Source: Actinomyces johnsonii (GTDB taxonomy: Bacteria > Actinomycetota > Actinomycetes > Actinomycetales > Actinomycetaceae). Taken from it: DNA of 64,000 nucleotides. Shown here in pieces: positions 43,851 through 53,847 of the stretch. Positions within the stretch are counted from its first letter, which is position 1, and every line of letters starts with the position of its first letter. The stretch lies in assembly GCF_006546835.1 (NCBI RefSeq), contig NZ_VICB01000013.1, positions 124,001 to 188,000 on the forward strand. Reading direction: 5' to 3'. Position numbers and translations under genes: made by a program. The notes under the pieces are model-generated. The model was given only the letters and a program-made list of their open reading frames with translations. It did not search any database and was not told the origin of the DNA.

Positions 43851-45134
43851 ATGAGTACGACTCCCAGCCCCTGGGCACCCCGCCCCGGATACCATCGCTC
43901 AAACGGACTGCCCCAGCCCTCCACGGCTCCCAGCGCGCTTCCCGGGACGGGACAGCGCTACCAGGTCCACCGGGAGAGCGCGCCCTTCGCTCCGGAGGGA
44001 CAAGCCGGTCCGCAGGCCGTGCCGGCCTGGACCCGCCCAGGTCCGCACTCCGCGAGAAGAACGGGCGAGTTCATCGCACGTCTGGTTCTCGCACTATTCG
44101 GCGCCGTCCTCATGATCGGCGTCATCTGGATCGCCTCTCAGTCGGCCTCGGACTCCTCCGTGCTGTCCACGGCGATTCTCCTGGCGCTCGTCCCCCTGGG
44201 GCTCGTGCTCGTCGTCGTGTTCTGGATCGACCGCTGGGAGCCCGAGCCGCTTCCCACTCTTATCGTCGCCTTCCTATGGGGGGCCGGTGTGGCCACCGCC
44301 ATCTCCATGCTGGTCAACACCACGGTGCTCTACGCCGCGGCCGAGTCGACGCTCAGCCTGGAGGGGGCCTTCCAGATCTCGGCCGTGGTCTCGGCGCCGC
44401 TCATCGAGGAGACCACTAAGGGGCTCGGCGTCCTCATCATCTTCCTCATCTGGAGACGTACCTTCAACGGGGCCGTCGACGGGCTCGTCTACGCCTCCGT
44501 CATCGCTGCGGGCTTCGCCTTCGCCGAGAACATCGGCTACTTCATCAGGTTCTGGGACTCCATCACCAGCATCTTCATCGTCAGGGGTTTGTTCTCGCCC
44601 TTCGCGCACGTGACCTTCACCGCCTGCACGGGGTTGGCCATCGGCATGTCCGCAAGGCGCCGTTCGCCGGCGGCCTGGGTCTGGATGACCCCGATCGGCC
44701 TGGTCTGCGCGATCACCCTCCACGCCATCTGGAACGGAGTCATCGCAGCCAGCGGAAACCCCTTCGCGATGTTCATCCTGGTGAGCCTTCCGATCTTCAT
44801 CGTCTGCATGGGGATCGTGGCGTGGCTGCGCTGGGCCGAACGCATGACCATGCGCAACAGGCTCGACGACTACGCCCGCGCAGGCTGGTTCGCACCGGCC
44901 GAGGTCCAGATGCTCACCACAGGCGGAGGACGGAAGGCGGGCAAGCGCTGGGCCAGCACCCGGGGGCCGCAGGCGGCATACGCGATGAGGGTCTTCCAGA
45001 AGAGCTCCGCAGAGCTCGCACAGCTGCGTCAGCAGGCCGTGGACGGCCACGCCCAAGGCGATTTCTCCATCAGGGAGACCGAGCTGCTCGACCGCATCAC
45101 CTCGGCGCGCCGCACCTTCATCGGCGCCGAGTAG
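43851..45134 (+). CDS. PrsW family intramembrane metalloprotease
   Basis: A 427-residue membrane protein with about eight hydrophobic segments between residues 65 and 330. It carries the PrsW/CPBP-type motifs APLIEETTKGLG (EE pair), GFAFAENIGYF (E, N) and histidines HVTFT and LHAIWNG, the usual metal or catalytic positions. In Bacillus, PrsW cleaves an anti-sigma factor; the substrate here is unknown. N-terminal residues 1-60 are Pro-rich and the C-terminus (about 335-427) is polar. It sits 4 nt after the LemA-like gene. Confidence 0.88.
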   Translation: MSTTPSPWAPRPGYHRSNGLPQPSTAPSALPGTGQRYQVHRESAPFAPEGQAGPQAVPAWTRPGPHSARRTGEFIARLVLALFGAVLMIGVIWIASQSASDSSVLSTAILLALVPLGLVLVVVFWIDRWEPEPLPTLIVAFLWGAGVATAISMLVNTTVLYAAAESTLSLEGAFQISAVVSAPLIEETTKGLGVLIIFLIWRRTFNGAVDGLVYASVIAAGFAFAENIGYFIRFWDSITSIFIVRGLFSPFAHVTFTACTGLAIGMSARRRSPAAWVWMTPIGLVCAITLHAIWNGVIAASGNPFAMFILVSLPIFIVCMGIVAWLRWAERMTMRNRLDDYARAGWFAPAEVQMLTTGGGRKAGKRWASTRGPQAAYAMRVFQKSSAELAQLRQQAVDGHAQGDFSIRETELLDRITSARRTFIGAE

Positions 45135-45149
45135 GAGTCGTGAAGGCGC

Positions 45150-45198
45150 CCGCAGACAGCCCGGGTCTCACAGCACGAGCGTCTCGGGCCGCCTGCGG
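45150..45198 (+). terminator. candidate stem-loop between the PrsW gene and pdxS
   Basis: CCGCAG-aca-GCCCG pairs with CGGGC-cgc-CTGCGG, with a symmetrical 3x3 internal loop and a 21-nt apical loop. It lies just after the protease stop and before the pdxS start. No T-tract. Confidence 0.35.
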
Positions 45199-45294
45199 AC
45201 CGAGGAGTAGCATGCGCAGTGTCAGCATCTTTTCACGGAGCCGTCGGCCCCGCCCCGGCGCGGATGACGACGGCCCACGAACCGAGGACCACGA

Positions 45295-46197
45295 TTGAGC
45301 ACAGAGCAGACCACCCCCAGCACTGGCACCCTCACCGTCAAGCGCGGCATGGCGGACATGCTCAAAGGCGGCGTCATCATGGACGTCGTCACCCCCGAGC
45401 AGGCCCGGATCGCCCAGGACGCGGGAGCGGTCGCCGTCATGGCCCTCGAGCGCGTCCCCGCCGACATCCGCGCCCAGGGAGGCGTGGCCCGCATGAGCGA
45501 CCCCGACCTCATCACGGGCATCATCGAGGCGGTCTCCATCCCGGTCATGGCCAAGGCCCGTATCGGCCACTTCGTGGAGGCCCAGGTGCTCGAGAGCCTT
45601 GGCGTGGACTACATCGACGAGTCCGAGGTCCTCACCCCCGCCGACTACGCCCACCACATCGACAAGCAGTCCTTCACCGTCCCCTTCGTCTGCGGGGCCA
45701 CCAACCTGGGCGAGGCGCTGCGACGCATCACCGAGGGCGCGGCCATGATCCGCTCCAAGGGGGAGGCCGGCACCGGGGACGTCTCCAACGCCGTGACCCA
45801 CATGCGCACGATCCGCGACGAAATCCGTCGCCTGACCTCATTGCCCCAGGACGAGCTCTACATGGCCGCCAAGGAACTGGCCGCCCCCTACGAGCTCGTC
45901 GCCGAGGTCGCCCGCACCGGGCACCTGCCCGTCGTCCTGTTCACCGCCGGTGGCATCGCCACCCCGGCCGACGCCGCCATGATGATGCAGATGGGCGCCG
46001 AGGGCGTGTTCGTGGGCTCGGGCATCTTCAAGTCCGGAGATCCCGCCAAGCGCGCCGCCGCCATCGTGCGCGCCACCGCCCAGTTCGACGCCCCCGACGT
46101 CATCGCCGAGGTCTCGCGCGGCCTGGGGGAGGCCATGGTCGGGATCAACGTCGACGAGCTGCCTGAACCCCACCGTCTGGCGGAACGCGGCTGGTGA
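45295..46197 (+). CDS. pdxS: pyridoxal 5'-phosphate synthase, lyase subunit
   Basis: Makes PLP from ribose 5-phosphate, glyceraldehyde 3-phosphate and ammonia. The (beta/alpha)8 barrel of 300 residues shows GGVIMDVV with D30, catalytic K87 in VMAKARIGH, the second lysine K155 in [11 protein letters not shown], and [15 protein letters not shown]. The start is TTG at 45295 with GAGGA upstream. It heads a tightly overlapped operon with a NUDIX gene and pdxT. Confidence 0.97.
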   Translation: MSTEQTTPSTGTLTVKRGMADMLKGGVIMDVVTPEQARIAQDAGAVAVMALERVPADIRAQGGVARMSDPDLITGIIEAVSIPVMAKARIGHFVEAQVLESLGVDYIDESEVLTPADYAHHIDKQSFTVPFVCGATNLGEALRRITEGAAMIRSKGEAGTGDVSNAVTHMRTIRDEIRRLTSLPQDELYMAAKELAAPYELVAEVARTGHLPVVLFTAGGIATPADAAMMMQMGAEGVFVGSGIFKSGDPAKRAAAIVRATAQFDAPDVIAEVSRGLGEAMVGINVDELPEPHRLAERGW

Positions 46198-46940
46198 CTG
46201 GCGCACCGGGCAGTATCGATCGCGCCACCGATCGCCGCACCGAGCGCACTGACGGAGCGGGCACTCCTGCGATCCCCGGACGGCTGACCTCCGACGGCCG
46301 TCACCCGGTACTGGTTCCCGAGGACTGGGACCAGTACCTCAACGCCTCCGAGTGGAGTCTGGGAGGCGACGGCCTGCCCTTCAGGACGGCCGCGCGGGTC
46401 CTGGTCGTCACCCGGAAGGCGGACATGCTGCTTCTGGTAGGGCACGACGCCGCCGACCCAGGTCACACCTGGGTCTTCACTCCGGGAGGCGGGCTCCGAC
46501 CCGGCGAGGACCCGCGCGCCGGAGCCGTGCGCGAACTGGCCGAAGAGTCCGGGATCGACGTCGCTCCCTCAGATCTCGAGGGTCCCGTCGCCCACCGGGA
46601 GGCGGTCTTCCGCTTCGCCACCGTCACCTGCCGACAGGACGAGATCTTCTTCCTCCTGCGCCTGCCCGCCAGGTGCCCCGTCGACAGGGAGAGCTGGACC
46701 GACCTGGAGCGCGACGTCGTCGACTCCATCGCGTGGTGGAGCCCCCATGATTTGCGGGTCGCCCAGGAGTCGGGCCGAGAGATCTACCCGGTGCGCCTGC
46801 CCGCGCTCGCGGAGGAGCTGGCCGCCGGCTGGAGCGGCGAGCCGATCGACTTCACCGATCCGATGGACGCCGACATCCTGACCGAGCTCACCGTCTCCCG
46901 CCCAAACGTTCCGTCCCAACCCGCCCAAGGCTGCAGATGA
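46194..46940 (+). CDS. NUDIX hydrolase
   Basis: A 248-residue protein with a perfect NUDIX box at 99-121 (G-x5-E-x7-REL-x-EE-x-G-I, in [20 protein letters not shown]). The flanking regions add an N-terminal tail of about 40 residues and a C-terminal helix. The substrate cannot be told from sequence. It overlaps pdxS (GTGA) and pdxT (ATGA) and so is translated with the PLP synthase subunits; it might clear a damaged or phosphorylated metabolite connected with that pathway. Confidence 0.88.
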   Translation: MTGAPGSIDRATDRRTERTDGAGTPAIPGRLTSDGRHPVLVPEDWDQYLNASEWSLGGDGLPFRTAARVLVVTRKADMLLLVGHDAADPGHTWVFTPGGGLRPGEDPRAGAVRELAEESGIDVAPSDLEGPVAHREAVFRFATVTCRQDEIFFLLRLPARCPVDRESWTDLERDVVDSIAWWSPHDLRVAQESGREIYPVRLPALAEELAAGWSGEPIDFTDPMDADILTELTVSRPNVPSQPAQGCR

Positions 46941-47674
46941 CTAGCCCGAACCGCTCCCACCGCCTGGCCCACACGATGGACGCGCGCCATCCACGGGCGC
47001 TCTTCCCCGCACCCGCGCCCGCCGACTCCCGCCCCACGATCGGTGTCCTGGCGCTCCAGGGCGACGTGCGCGAGCACTGTCTGGCCCTCGAGGCGGCGGG
47101 CGCGCGCCCCGTCGTCGTACGCCGCGCCGCCGACCTGGGCAGCACCCCCGGCGACCGGCTCGACGGCCTGGTGATCCCTGGTGGGGAGTCGACGACGATG
47201 AGCACTCTGCTGACCTCCTTCGCCATGCTTGAGCCCCTGCGCACGCTGATCGGTGCGGGTCTGCCCGCCTACGGATCGTGCGCCGGGATGATCATGCTGG
47301 CCGATCGGGTCGAGGGGGCGCAGGAGGGCCAGGCCTTCCTGGGCGGCATCGACATGACCGTGCGCCGCAATGCCTTCGGACGCCAGATCGACTCCTACGA
47401 AGAGGACCTCATCGCCCCGGCGCTGGGCGCGGGGCGGGACCAGCCCCTGCACGCCGTCTTCATCCGGGCCCCCTGGGTGGAGGAAGTGGGCCAAGGCGTC
47501 GAGATTCTCGCCACGACCCGCGCAGGACGAGCGGCTGGGGTCAGAGGTGTCGACGGCGGTAGGATCGTCGCGGTTCGTCAAGGTGCCCTGCTCGCCACGT
47601 CCTTCCACCCGGAGGTCGGAGGCGACCATCGGGTCCACGACGTCTTCGTCTCCATGGTGACGCGCCGGGTCTGA
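46937..47674 (+). CDS. pdxT: pyridoxal 5'-phosphate synthase, glutaminase subunit
   Basis: Class I glutamine amidotransferase that feeds ammonia to PdxS. Nucleophile C115 in GSCAGM, the GGES oxyanion region at 82-85, and the His-Glu pair in SFHPEV are present. The family's usual start ([13 protein letters not shown]) begins at residue 35, so there is an N-terminal extension of about 32 residues from the overlap-coupled ATG at 46937; a start further in is possible. Confidence 0.96.
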   Translation: MTSPNRSHRLAHTMDARHPRALFPAPAPADSRPTIGVLALQGDVREHCLALEAAGARPVVVRRAADLGSTPGDRLDGLVIPGGESTTMSTLLTSFAMLEPLRTLIGAGLPAYGSCAGMIMLADRVEGAQEGQAFLGGIDMTVRRNAFGRQIDSYEEDLIAPALGAGRDQPLHAVFIRAPWVEEVGQGVEILATTRAGRAAGVRGVDGGRIVAVRQGALLATSFHPEVGGDHRVHDVFVSMVTRRV

Positions 47675-47719
47675 GTACCGCCTGGCTGCGCCCTCATCAT
47701 CGACTCCCAAGGAGCACAT

Positions 47720-48484
47720 ATGTCGGGTCACTCCAAGTGGGCCACCACCAAGCACAAGAAGGCCGCCATCGACGCCAAGCGCGGCAAGCTCTTCGCGCGC
47801 CTCATCAAGAACATTGAGGTCGCCGCCCGCACCGGCGGCGGTGACCCGACCGGCAACCCCACCCTGTTCGACGCCATCCAGAAGGCCAAGAAGAACTCCG
47901 TCCCGGCCGACAACATCACCCGCGCCGTCAAACGGGGCAGCGGTGAGGAGGCCGGCGGCGCCGACTGGCAGACCATCATGTACGAGGGCTACGGCCCCGG
48001 CGGCGTCGCCTTCCTTGTCGAGTGCCTCACGGACAACCGCAACCGGGCCGCCTCCGACGTGCGCGTGGCCTTTTCCCGCAACGGCGGCAACCTGGCCGAT
48101 CCCGGATCGGTGGCCTACAACTTCACCCGCAAGGGCGTCGTCGAGGTCGCCAAGGCCGACGGCGTGGATGAGGACTCCATTCTCATGGCCGTTCTGGACG
48201 CCGGAGCCGAGGAGGTCGAGGACATGGGGGAGTCCTTCGAGATCTACTCCGAGCCCGGTGACATCGTCGCCGTGCGCACCGCTCTGACGGACGCCGGCAT
48301 GGACTACGACTCCGCCGAAGTCCAGTTCGTCGCCGGCACCAAGGTTGAGGTCGACGTCGACGGCGCGCGCAAGGTCTTCCGCCTCATCGACGCGCTGGAG
48401 GACTCCGACGACGTCCAGAACGTCTACACCTCCGTGGACCTCAGCCCCGAGGTCGCCGCCGAATTCGCCACCGACGAGGACTGA
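47720..48484 (+). CDS. yebC: YebC/PmpR family regulatory protein
   Basis: A 254-residue cytoplasmic protein with the characteristic N-terminus [20 protein letters not shown] and the family's three-domain layout, including [20 protein letters not shown] and [17 protein letters not shown]. YebC proteins act as DNA-binding regulators or help translation of proline stretches. AAGGAG precedes the ATG. Position just before ruvC is widely conserved in bacteria. Confidence 0.96.
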   Translation: MSGHSKWATTKHKKAAIDAKRGKLFARLIKNIEVAARTGGGDPTGNPTLFDAIQKAKKNSVPADNITRAVKRGSGEEAGGADWQTIMYEGYGPGGVAFLVECLTDNRNRAASDVRVAFSRNGGNLADPGSVAYNFTRKGVVEVAKADGVDEDSILMAVLDAGAEEVEDMGESFEIYSEPGDIVAVRTALTDAGMDYDSAEVQFVAGTKVEVDVDGARKVFRLIDALEDSDDVQNVYTSVDLSPEVAAEFATDED

Positions 48485-48488
48485 GCCC

Positions 48489-49160
48489 CTGAGCACCACC
48501 GGCTCGCGGGCGCGATCGGCTCACGCCGTCGTCGCCCAGCAGCGGGTCCTGGGGATCGACCCCGGGCTCACCCGCTGCGGTCTGGGATGCGTCGACGTCG
48601 ATCCCCGTCGCCGGGCCCGCCTGGTGGAGGTCGGCGTCGTGCGCACCCCGCCCTCGCAGAGCCCCGAGCTGCGGCTGCTGGCCATCACCGAGGCCATCGA
48701 GGACTGGATCGCCCGCCTGGGGCCCTCGGTGGTCTCCATCGAACGGGTCTTCGCCCAGGACAATCTGCGCTCCGTCATTGGGGTCGCCCAGGTCATGGGC
48801 ACCGCCATGGCCGCCGCGGCGCGCGCGGGACTGGAGGTCGCCCAGCACACCCCCAGCGAGGCCAAGGCCGCCGTCACCGGTTCGGGAACTGCGGACAAGG
48901 CCCAGGTCCAGGCCATGGTCACCCGCATCCTCGGTCTCGACGCGCCGCCCCGGCCGGCCGATGCCGCCGACGCTCTCGCCCAGGCGATCTGCCACGGCTG
49001 GCGCGGTGGCGGAACGGGGACGGACGACGCCACCGAGATGGTCTCCGCAGGGGGAGCGGTGCGCGTCTCCGCACGCACTCCCGCTCAGCGTCAGTGGGCC
49101 GCCGCCCAGGCCGCCGCCCGTCGGACCGGTGCCGTCGACCCGCGGCGGATGCGGCGCTGA
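48489..49160 (+). CDS. ruvC: crossover junction endodeoxyribonuclease RuvC (probable CTG start)
   Basis: Holliday-junction resolvase. Catalytic acidic residues are visible: D24 in [12 protein letters not shown] in VSIERVFAQ, and the C-terminal [24 protein letters not shown] is typical. In frame, no ATG, GTG or TTG lies between the yebC stop and the first conserved motif. The CTG at 48489, 9 nt after GAGGA, would give a normal 223-residue protein starting STTGSRARS. The only upstream ATG (48345) would overlap yebC by 140 bp. Confidence 0.9.
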   Translation: MSTTGSRARSAHAVVAQQRVLGIDPGLTRCGLGCVDVDPRRRARLVEVGVVRTPPSQSPELRLLAITEAIEDWIARLGPSVVSIERVFAQDNLRSVIGVAQVMGTAMAAAARAGLEVAQHTPSEAKAAVTGSGTADKAQVQAMVTRILGLDAPPRPADAADALAQAICHGWRGGGTGTDDATEMVSAGGAVRVSARTPAQRQWAAAQAAARRTGAVDPRRMRR

Positions 49161-49190
49161 CGGCGTCGGCGACGAAGGGCTGCTAGGATA

Positions 49191-49204
49191 CGAACAGTTG
49201 TTCG
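49191..49204. promoter_or_regulatory. SOS box (LexA site) upstream of ruvAB
   Basis: CGAACAGTTGTTCG is a perfect palindrome matching the Gram-positive LexA consensus CGAAC-N4-GTTCG. It lies 72 nt before the ruvA start, next to a TAGGAT -10-like element, as expected for DNA-damage control of ruvAB. Confidence 0.85.
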
Positions 49205-49276
49205 AGTCACATCCCCGTATGTCTGAGTCCGCCCGGCTCCGGCCGACTCTCTGAGAACGTCCAGGAGAAGCTGCCC

Positions 49277-49933
49277 ATGATCGCCTCGCTGCGCGGCACT
49301 GTCCTTAGTGTCGGTCTGACCGGTGCCGTCATCGAGACCGGCGGTGTCGGCATGAGCATCCAGGCCACGCCCACGACGCTGTCCGGCCTCAGGGTCGGTG
49401 AGGAGACCCTCATTCACACCGACATGGTCGTCCGCGAAGACTCGCTGACGCTGTTCGGGTTCGCCGACGCCGACGAGCGCGACAGCTTCCGTACGCTCAT
49501 GAGCGCCAAAGGGGTGGGGGCCAAGCTGGCGCTGGCGATGTTGTCCGTCCACACCCCCAACTCGCTCAGACGCGCCATCGCCTCTCAGGACGTCGCGGCC
49601 CTCACCAGGGTTCCCGGGCTCGGGCCCAAGGGTGCCCAGCGCGTCATCCTGGACGTGGCGGACAGGCTCGGGCCCGTCACCGGAGACGACCACGATGCCC
49701 CGCCGCTCGGTCCGAGGGCCGCAGGCGACGAAGCCCTCGAGACCTCCGCCGACGATACTGCGCCCAATGCCGACGTCGTAGCGGCCCTGGTCCAGCTGGG
49801 CTGGAATGAGGCCGGCGCCCGCCAGGCCGTTGCCGCTGTCGAGGCGGACTACGCCGAGGCCGGCGAGAGCCCCGATACGGCCGTTCTGCTGCGGGCCTCC
49901 TTGAGATGGCTGGGAGGCGGGCACCGTGGCTGA
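49277..49933 (+). CDS. ruvA: Holliday junction branch migration protein RuvA
   Basis: The 218-residue junction-binding subunit. Domain I ([13 protein letters not shown]...), domain II with two helix-hairpin-helix motifs ([16 protein letters not shown] and [17 protein letters not shown]), an acidic linker (about 135-160), and the C-terminal RuvB-contact domain ([18 protein letters not shown]). AGGAGAAG precedes the ATG. Probably SOS-controlled by the box at 49191. It overlaps ruvB by 8 nt. Confidence 0.97.
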   Translation: MIASLRGTVLSVGLTGAVIETGGVGMSIQATPTTLSGLRVGEETLIHTDMVVREDSLTLFGFADADERDSFRTLMSAKGVGAKLALAMLSVHTPNSLRRAIASQDVAALTRVPGLGPKGAQRVILDVADRLGPVTGDDHDAPPLGPRAAGDEALETSADDTAPNADVVAALVQLGWNEAGARQAVAAVEADYAEAGESPDTAVLLRASLRWLGGGHRG

Positions 49934-50966
49934 GATGGACGAGGACCGCGGGGGGCGCCTGGTCGGCGGCGGCGCCGATGCCACCGAGCGGGCCGCCGAG
50001 GCAGCCCTGCGGCCCAAGCGCTTGGAGGACTTCACCGGCCAGGAGGTGGTGCGCGGCCAGCTCTCGGTGGTCCTGCGCTCCGCCCTGGCTCGCGGTGTGA
50101 CGGCCGACCACGTTCTGCTCTCCGGACCCCCCGGGCTGGGAAAGACCACCCTGGCCATGATCATCGCCGCCGAGGTGGACGGTTCCCTGCGCCTGACCTC
50201 GGGACCCGCCATCCAGCACGCCGGTGACCTTGCCGCCATCCTGTCCTCCCTGGAGGAGGGGGACGTGCTGTTCATCGACGAGATCCACCGGCTGGCCCGC
50301 ACCGCCGAGGAGATGCTCTACCTGGCGATGGAGGATTTCCGTGTCGACATCGTCGTGGGCAAAGGGCCGGGAGCCACCTCCATCCCCCTGTCCCTGCCGC
50401 CCTTCACCGTCGTGGGCGCCACCACCCGGGCGGGCCTCCTGCCCGCTCCGTTGAGGGACCGTTTCGGATTCACCGGACACCTGGACTACTACGGGCCTGG
50501 CGAGCTCACCCGGATCCTCGCGCGCAGCGCGGGCCTGCTGGGGGTGAACCTGGATGCGGACGCCGCCAAGGAGCTGGCCTCGCGCTCGCGCGGCACGCCC
50601 CGTATTGCCAACCGGCTGCTGCGCCGGGTTCAGGACTGGGCGGAGGTTCACGGGCGGCCCGGCCACCTCGACCTGACGGCCGCCCGCGGCGCCCTGGATG
50701 TCTTCGAGGTGGACGCCCTGGGGCTGGACCGACTGGACCGCCAGGTGCTCGACGCCCTGTGCACCCGCTTCGGGGGCGGACCCGTAGGACTGACGACGCT
50801 GGCGGTCAGCGTGGGGGAGGAGCCGGAGACCGTCGAGACCGTGGCCGAGCCCTATCTGGTGCGCGAGGGTCTGGTAGTGCGCACCCCGCGGGGAAGGGCA
50901 GCCACTGCGGCGGCCTATACCCACCTGGGCCTCGAGCCTCCTACAGATGGAGCATTGTTCTTCTGA
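49926..50966 (+). CDS. ruvB: Holliday junction branch migration ATPase RuvB
   Basis: AAA+ motor of the RuvAB complex, 346 residues. Walker [10 protein letters not shown] at 67-75, Walker [11 protein letters not shown], sensor region [18 protein letters not shown] with the arginine finger, and the C-terminal winged-helix domain ([31 protein letters not shown]). GTG at 49926 is used; an ATG at 49935 is possible. Confidence 0.97.
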   Translation: MAEMDEDRGGRLVGGGADATERAAEAALRPKRLEDFTGQEVVRGQLSVVLRSALARGVTADHVLLSGPPGLGKTTLAMIIAAEVDGSLRLTSGPAIQHAGDLAAILSSLEEGDVLFIDEIHRLARTAEEMLYLAMEDFRVDIVVGKGPGATSIPLSLPPFTVVGATTRAGLLPAPLRDRFGFTGHLDYYGPGELTRILARSAGLLGVNLDADAAKELASRSRGTPRIANRLLRRVQDWAEVHGRPGHLDLTAARGALDVFEVDALGLDRLDRQVLDALCTRFGGGPVGLTTLAVSVGEEPETVETVAEPYLVREGLVVRTPRGRAATAAAYTHLGLEPPTDGALFF

Positions 50967-51140
50967 CTGGCCGCCGGGTACTGTCATCATTTCGTGACCG
51001 GTTGGTACCCAGTTGTGCCCGATCACTCGCCAGTGGTAGGTAACGCTCTTGCCTACGTGTCCTAGACTCGCCACCGCTGGCCTGTGTCAGTCGTGGGTCC
51101 GCATCAACCGAGACTGCCTAGTCGAAACGGAGAAGTCTCC

Positions 51141-51503
51141 ATGCCGCAGCATTTCCTCTGGATCCTACTCATCGGGATGCTCCTGATGATGTGGTTCGTC
51201 AGTCGTAGGCAGCGCACGATGCAGGAGGAGCAGCAGCGCCGCACCGAGAAGGGCCTGGTGCCCGGCAACTGGGTGCGCACCATCGGCGGCTTCTACGGCA
51301 CGGTCGTGGAGGTCGACGGCGACGTGGTCACCCTGGCCACGCCCTTGGGCGACGAGACCCTGTGGAGCAAGCGGGCCATCGCCGCCATCGAGGAGCCCCC
51401 CTTCGGCTCGGCCAGTGCTCAGGTGGAACCTGAGGACGACGACGCCGAGCAGGACGACGGTGCTCGCGAGTCCGAGCAGGACGCGGCCGAGCCGCATCCC
51501 TGA
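51141..51503 (+). CDS. yajC: preprotein translocase subunit YajC
   Basis: Small single-pass partner of SecDF. The 120 residues have a membrane helix at about 4-20 (HFLWILLIGMLLMMWFV), followed by RRQRTMQEEQ and the conserved cytoplasmic fold GNWVRTIGGFYGTVVEVDGD, then an acidic tail. GGAGAAG precedes the ATG. It lies 241 nt before secD, in the conserved yajC-secD-secF order. Confidence 0.95.
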   Translation: MPQHFLWILLIGMLLMMWFVSRRQRTMQEEQQRRTEKGLVPGNWVRTIGGFYGTVVEVDGDVVTLATPLGDETLWSKRAIAAIEEPPFGSASAQVEPEDDDAEQDDGARESEQDAAEPHP

Positions 51504-51744
51504 TATCTCGCCGGCCGGCGCAGGGCACCCGGATCGGCAAGTCGCGATCCGATGACCCGATGGCGCCGGCTCCACCGCGCGTCACGGTCCTTTACGGGCC
51601 TGGCTCAGCCGAGCGAGATCATCCTCCCGCGCTGAGTGCACCGGGTCCGGCCCGTACCACCGCGGTGCTCAGCAGCACAGATACACCCCCATCTTCGCCT
51701 TCGGGCCGCGCGCCCGAACACACCCCCACCCAGGAAGGGACCAC

Positions 51745-53847
51745 GTGTCCAGCAAGCAGCGAATGCGGCCCGGGCGCCGCCTCCTGATGTTCGTCCTCGT
51801 CATCATCATCGGTTTCGGCGCACTGGTGGTGGGAACCATGAGACACAAGGCGTCGCTGACGCCCGGGCTCGCCCTCGACCTCGAAGGCGGTACCCAGATC
51901 ATTCTGACGCCCACGACGTCGGACGGATCGGCGATCAGCGATAACGATGTCGAGCAGGCCATCGAGGTGATCCGTCAGCGCGTGGACGCCTCCGGCGTCT
52001 CCGAGGCCCAGATCTCCCGTCAGGGCGGGCAGAACATCGTGGTCTCGCTGCCCGGAAAGCCCAGCCAGGCAACCTTGGAGCTGGTGCGCACCTCCGCTGT
52101 CATGTACTTCCGGCCGGTCATCCGCATTCTGCCGGGCAGTGCACAGCAGGCGGCGAAGAACATCGCCAGCCAGAACCCCTCCGCCGCTGCAACACCCACC
52201 CCCGCGGATCAGCCCACCGCCCAGGCCCAACCCGACCCGAACGCCGGCCAGGAGGCCACCCAGCCAGCCGAGGACTCCGCAGACACCGAGGGCGGCTCGA
52301 GCGAGGGCGGGCAGGCGACTGGCCAGGAGGGGCAGGACGGCGCTGCCGCCCAAGAGCCTGCCGCCACCTCGCAACCCACCGCCCAGAGCACAGAGCAGCC
52401 CAAGACTCCGGAGGAGATCGCCAAGCGGCTGGCGGACGTCAACCAGGACGGCGTCATCTCCTCCGACCCGCTGCCCGCCACCTCCCAGGACAACTCCTCC
52501 GACTCCTGGATCACCGAGCAGCTCCTCTACGACGGTTACATGACCGACTGCTCCGACCCGAAGAACCTCACGGGTCAGACGCAGGACCCCAAGGTCGCCG
52601 TCATCTCCTGCTCCAAGGACGCCGGATCGCAGCAGCACGGCGCCTACATCCTGGGTCCCGCCGATATCACTGGCACCGAGCTCAAGAGCGCCAACTCCGG
52701 TCTGGAGACCGATTCGCGGGGACAGACCACTAACAAGTGGATCGTCTCACTGGCCTTCAACCCCGACGGCACCAAGAAGTTCTCCGAGCTGTCCAAGCGG
52801 CTGCTGGCCTACCGCGACCAGGCGACCGCCGCCGGCGCCCAGGGGGCTCAAGGCGCTCAGAACCAGGACAGCCAGGCCAAGGCCCAGTTCGCCATCGTTC
52901 TGGACGGTCTGACCATCATGGCCTCCGGCTTCAACTCGGACGTCCACTCGCCGATCACTGACGGCCGCGTCCAGATCACAGGCGGTTTCAACCAGAACCA
53001 GGCCAACACGCTGGCTAACCAGCTCTCCTTCGGCTCGCTACCACTGAGCTTCACGGTCCAGTCCGAGCAGCAGATCTCCGCCACTCTGGGTACCGAGCAG
53101 CTGCGCAACGGCCTGATCGCCGGACTGATCGGGTTCGGACTCATCATCCTCTACCTCGCCTGGCAGTACCGCGGCCTGGCGGTGGTGGCGGTGGCCTCGC
53201 TGGTGGTGGCCGCAGCGGGCACCTACCTGGTCATCGCGGCGCTGAGCGCCTCCATGGGCTACCGCCTGTCCCTGGCAGGCGTGGCCGGACTCATCATCTC
53301 CATCGGTATCACGGTCGACTCCTTCATCATCTACTTCGAGCGCGTCCGCGATGAGGTGCGTCAGGGACGGACCCTCAAGACGGCGATCGATGAGGGATGG
53401 AAGCACGCCAGACGCACGATCCTCGTCTCCGACGCCGTCAACCTCGTGGCCGCGGTCGTGCTCTACTTCCTCGCCGTCGGCGGAGTCCAGGGCTTCGCCT
53501 TCACCCTGGGAGTGACCACCTGCGTGGACCTGGCCATCATCATCCTCTTCACCCACCCGTTCATGGAGTGGATCGTCCGCTTCCGCTTCTTCGGCGAGGG
53601 GCACCGGCTTTCGGGACTCGATCCCGAGCACCTCGGGGCCACTTCCTCGTCCACCTACGGCAAGGGGCGCGAGGCCATCGCCGACCGCGTGGCGGGCTCC
53701 TTGGCGCGTCGCAAGGCCGAGGCCCGCAAGGCCGCCGAGAACCCGGAGAAAGCTGCGGACGACGCCGTCGATGAGACGGCCGAGCAGGAGGAGGGTGACG
53801 CGGTCGATGTCACGGCCGACAGCGGAAAGGATGGTGAGACGAAGTGA
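51745..53847 (+). CDS. secD: protein translocase subunit SecD
   Basis: Membrane component that helps pull secreted proteins across using the proton gradient. The 700 residues have TM1 at about 13-30, LTPGLALDLEGGTQI (family signature), a large periplasmic domain, and five C-terminal membrane helices including AGVAGLIISIGITVDSFIIYFER. A low-complexity Q/A/P/E-rich insert at about 143-220 enlarges the periplasmic domain. The start is GTG with AGGAAGGG upstream. It overlaps secF by 4 nt. Confidence 0.97.
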   Translation: MSSKQRMRPGRRLLMFVLVIIIGFGALVVGTMRHKASLTPGLALDLEGGTQIILTPTTSDGSAISDNDVEQAIEVIRQRVDASGVSEAQISRQGGQNIVVSLPGKPSQATLELVRTSAVMYFRPVIRILPGSAQQAAKNIASQNPSAAATPTPADQPTAQAQPDPNAGQEATQPAEDSADTEGGSSEGGQATGQEGQDGAAAQEPAATSQPTAQSTEQPKTPEEIAKRLADVNQDGVISSDPLPATSQDNSSDSWITEQLLYDGYMTDCSDPKNLTGQTQDPKVAVISCSKDAGSQQHGAYILGPADITGTELKSANSGLETDSRGQTTNKWIVSLAFNPDGTKKFSELSKRLLAYRDQATAAGAQGAQGAQNQDSQAKAQFAIVLDGLTIMASGFNSDVHSPITDGRVQITGGFNQNQANTLANQLSFGSLPLSFTVQSEQQISATLGTEQLRNGLIAGLIGFGLIILYLAWQYRGLAVVAVASLVVAAAGTYLVIAALSASMGYRLSLAGVAGLIISIGITVDSFIIYFERVRDEVRQGRTLKTAIDEGWKHARRTILVSDAVNLVAAVVLYFLAVGGVQGFAFTLGVTTCVDLAIIILFTHPFMEWIVRFRFFGEGHRLSGLDPEHLGATSSSTYGKGREAIADRVAGSLARRKAEARKAAENPEKAADDAVDETAEQEEGDAVDVTADSGKDGETK

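Noticed and set aside
50975-51015. GGGTAC/GTACCC pair after ruvB as a terminator
   Set aside because: The arms are short and the loop over 20 nt; support is too weak.
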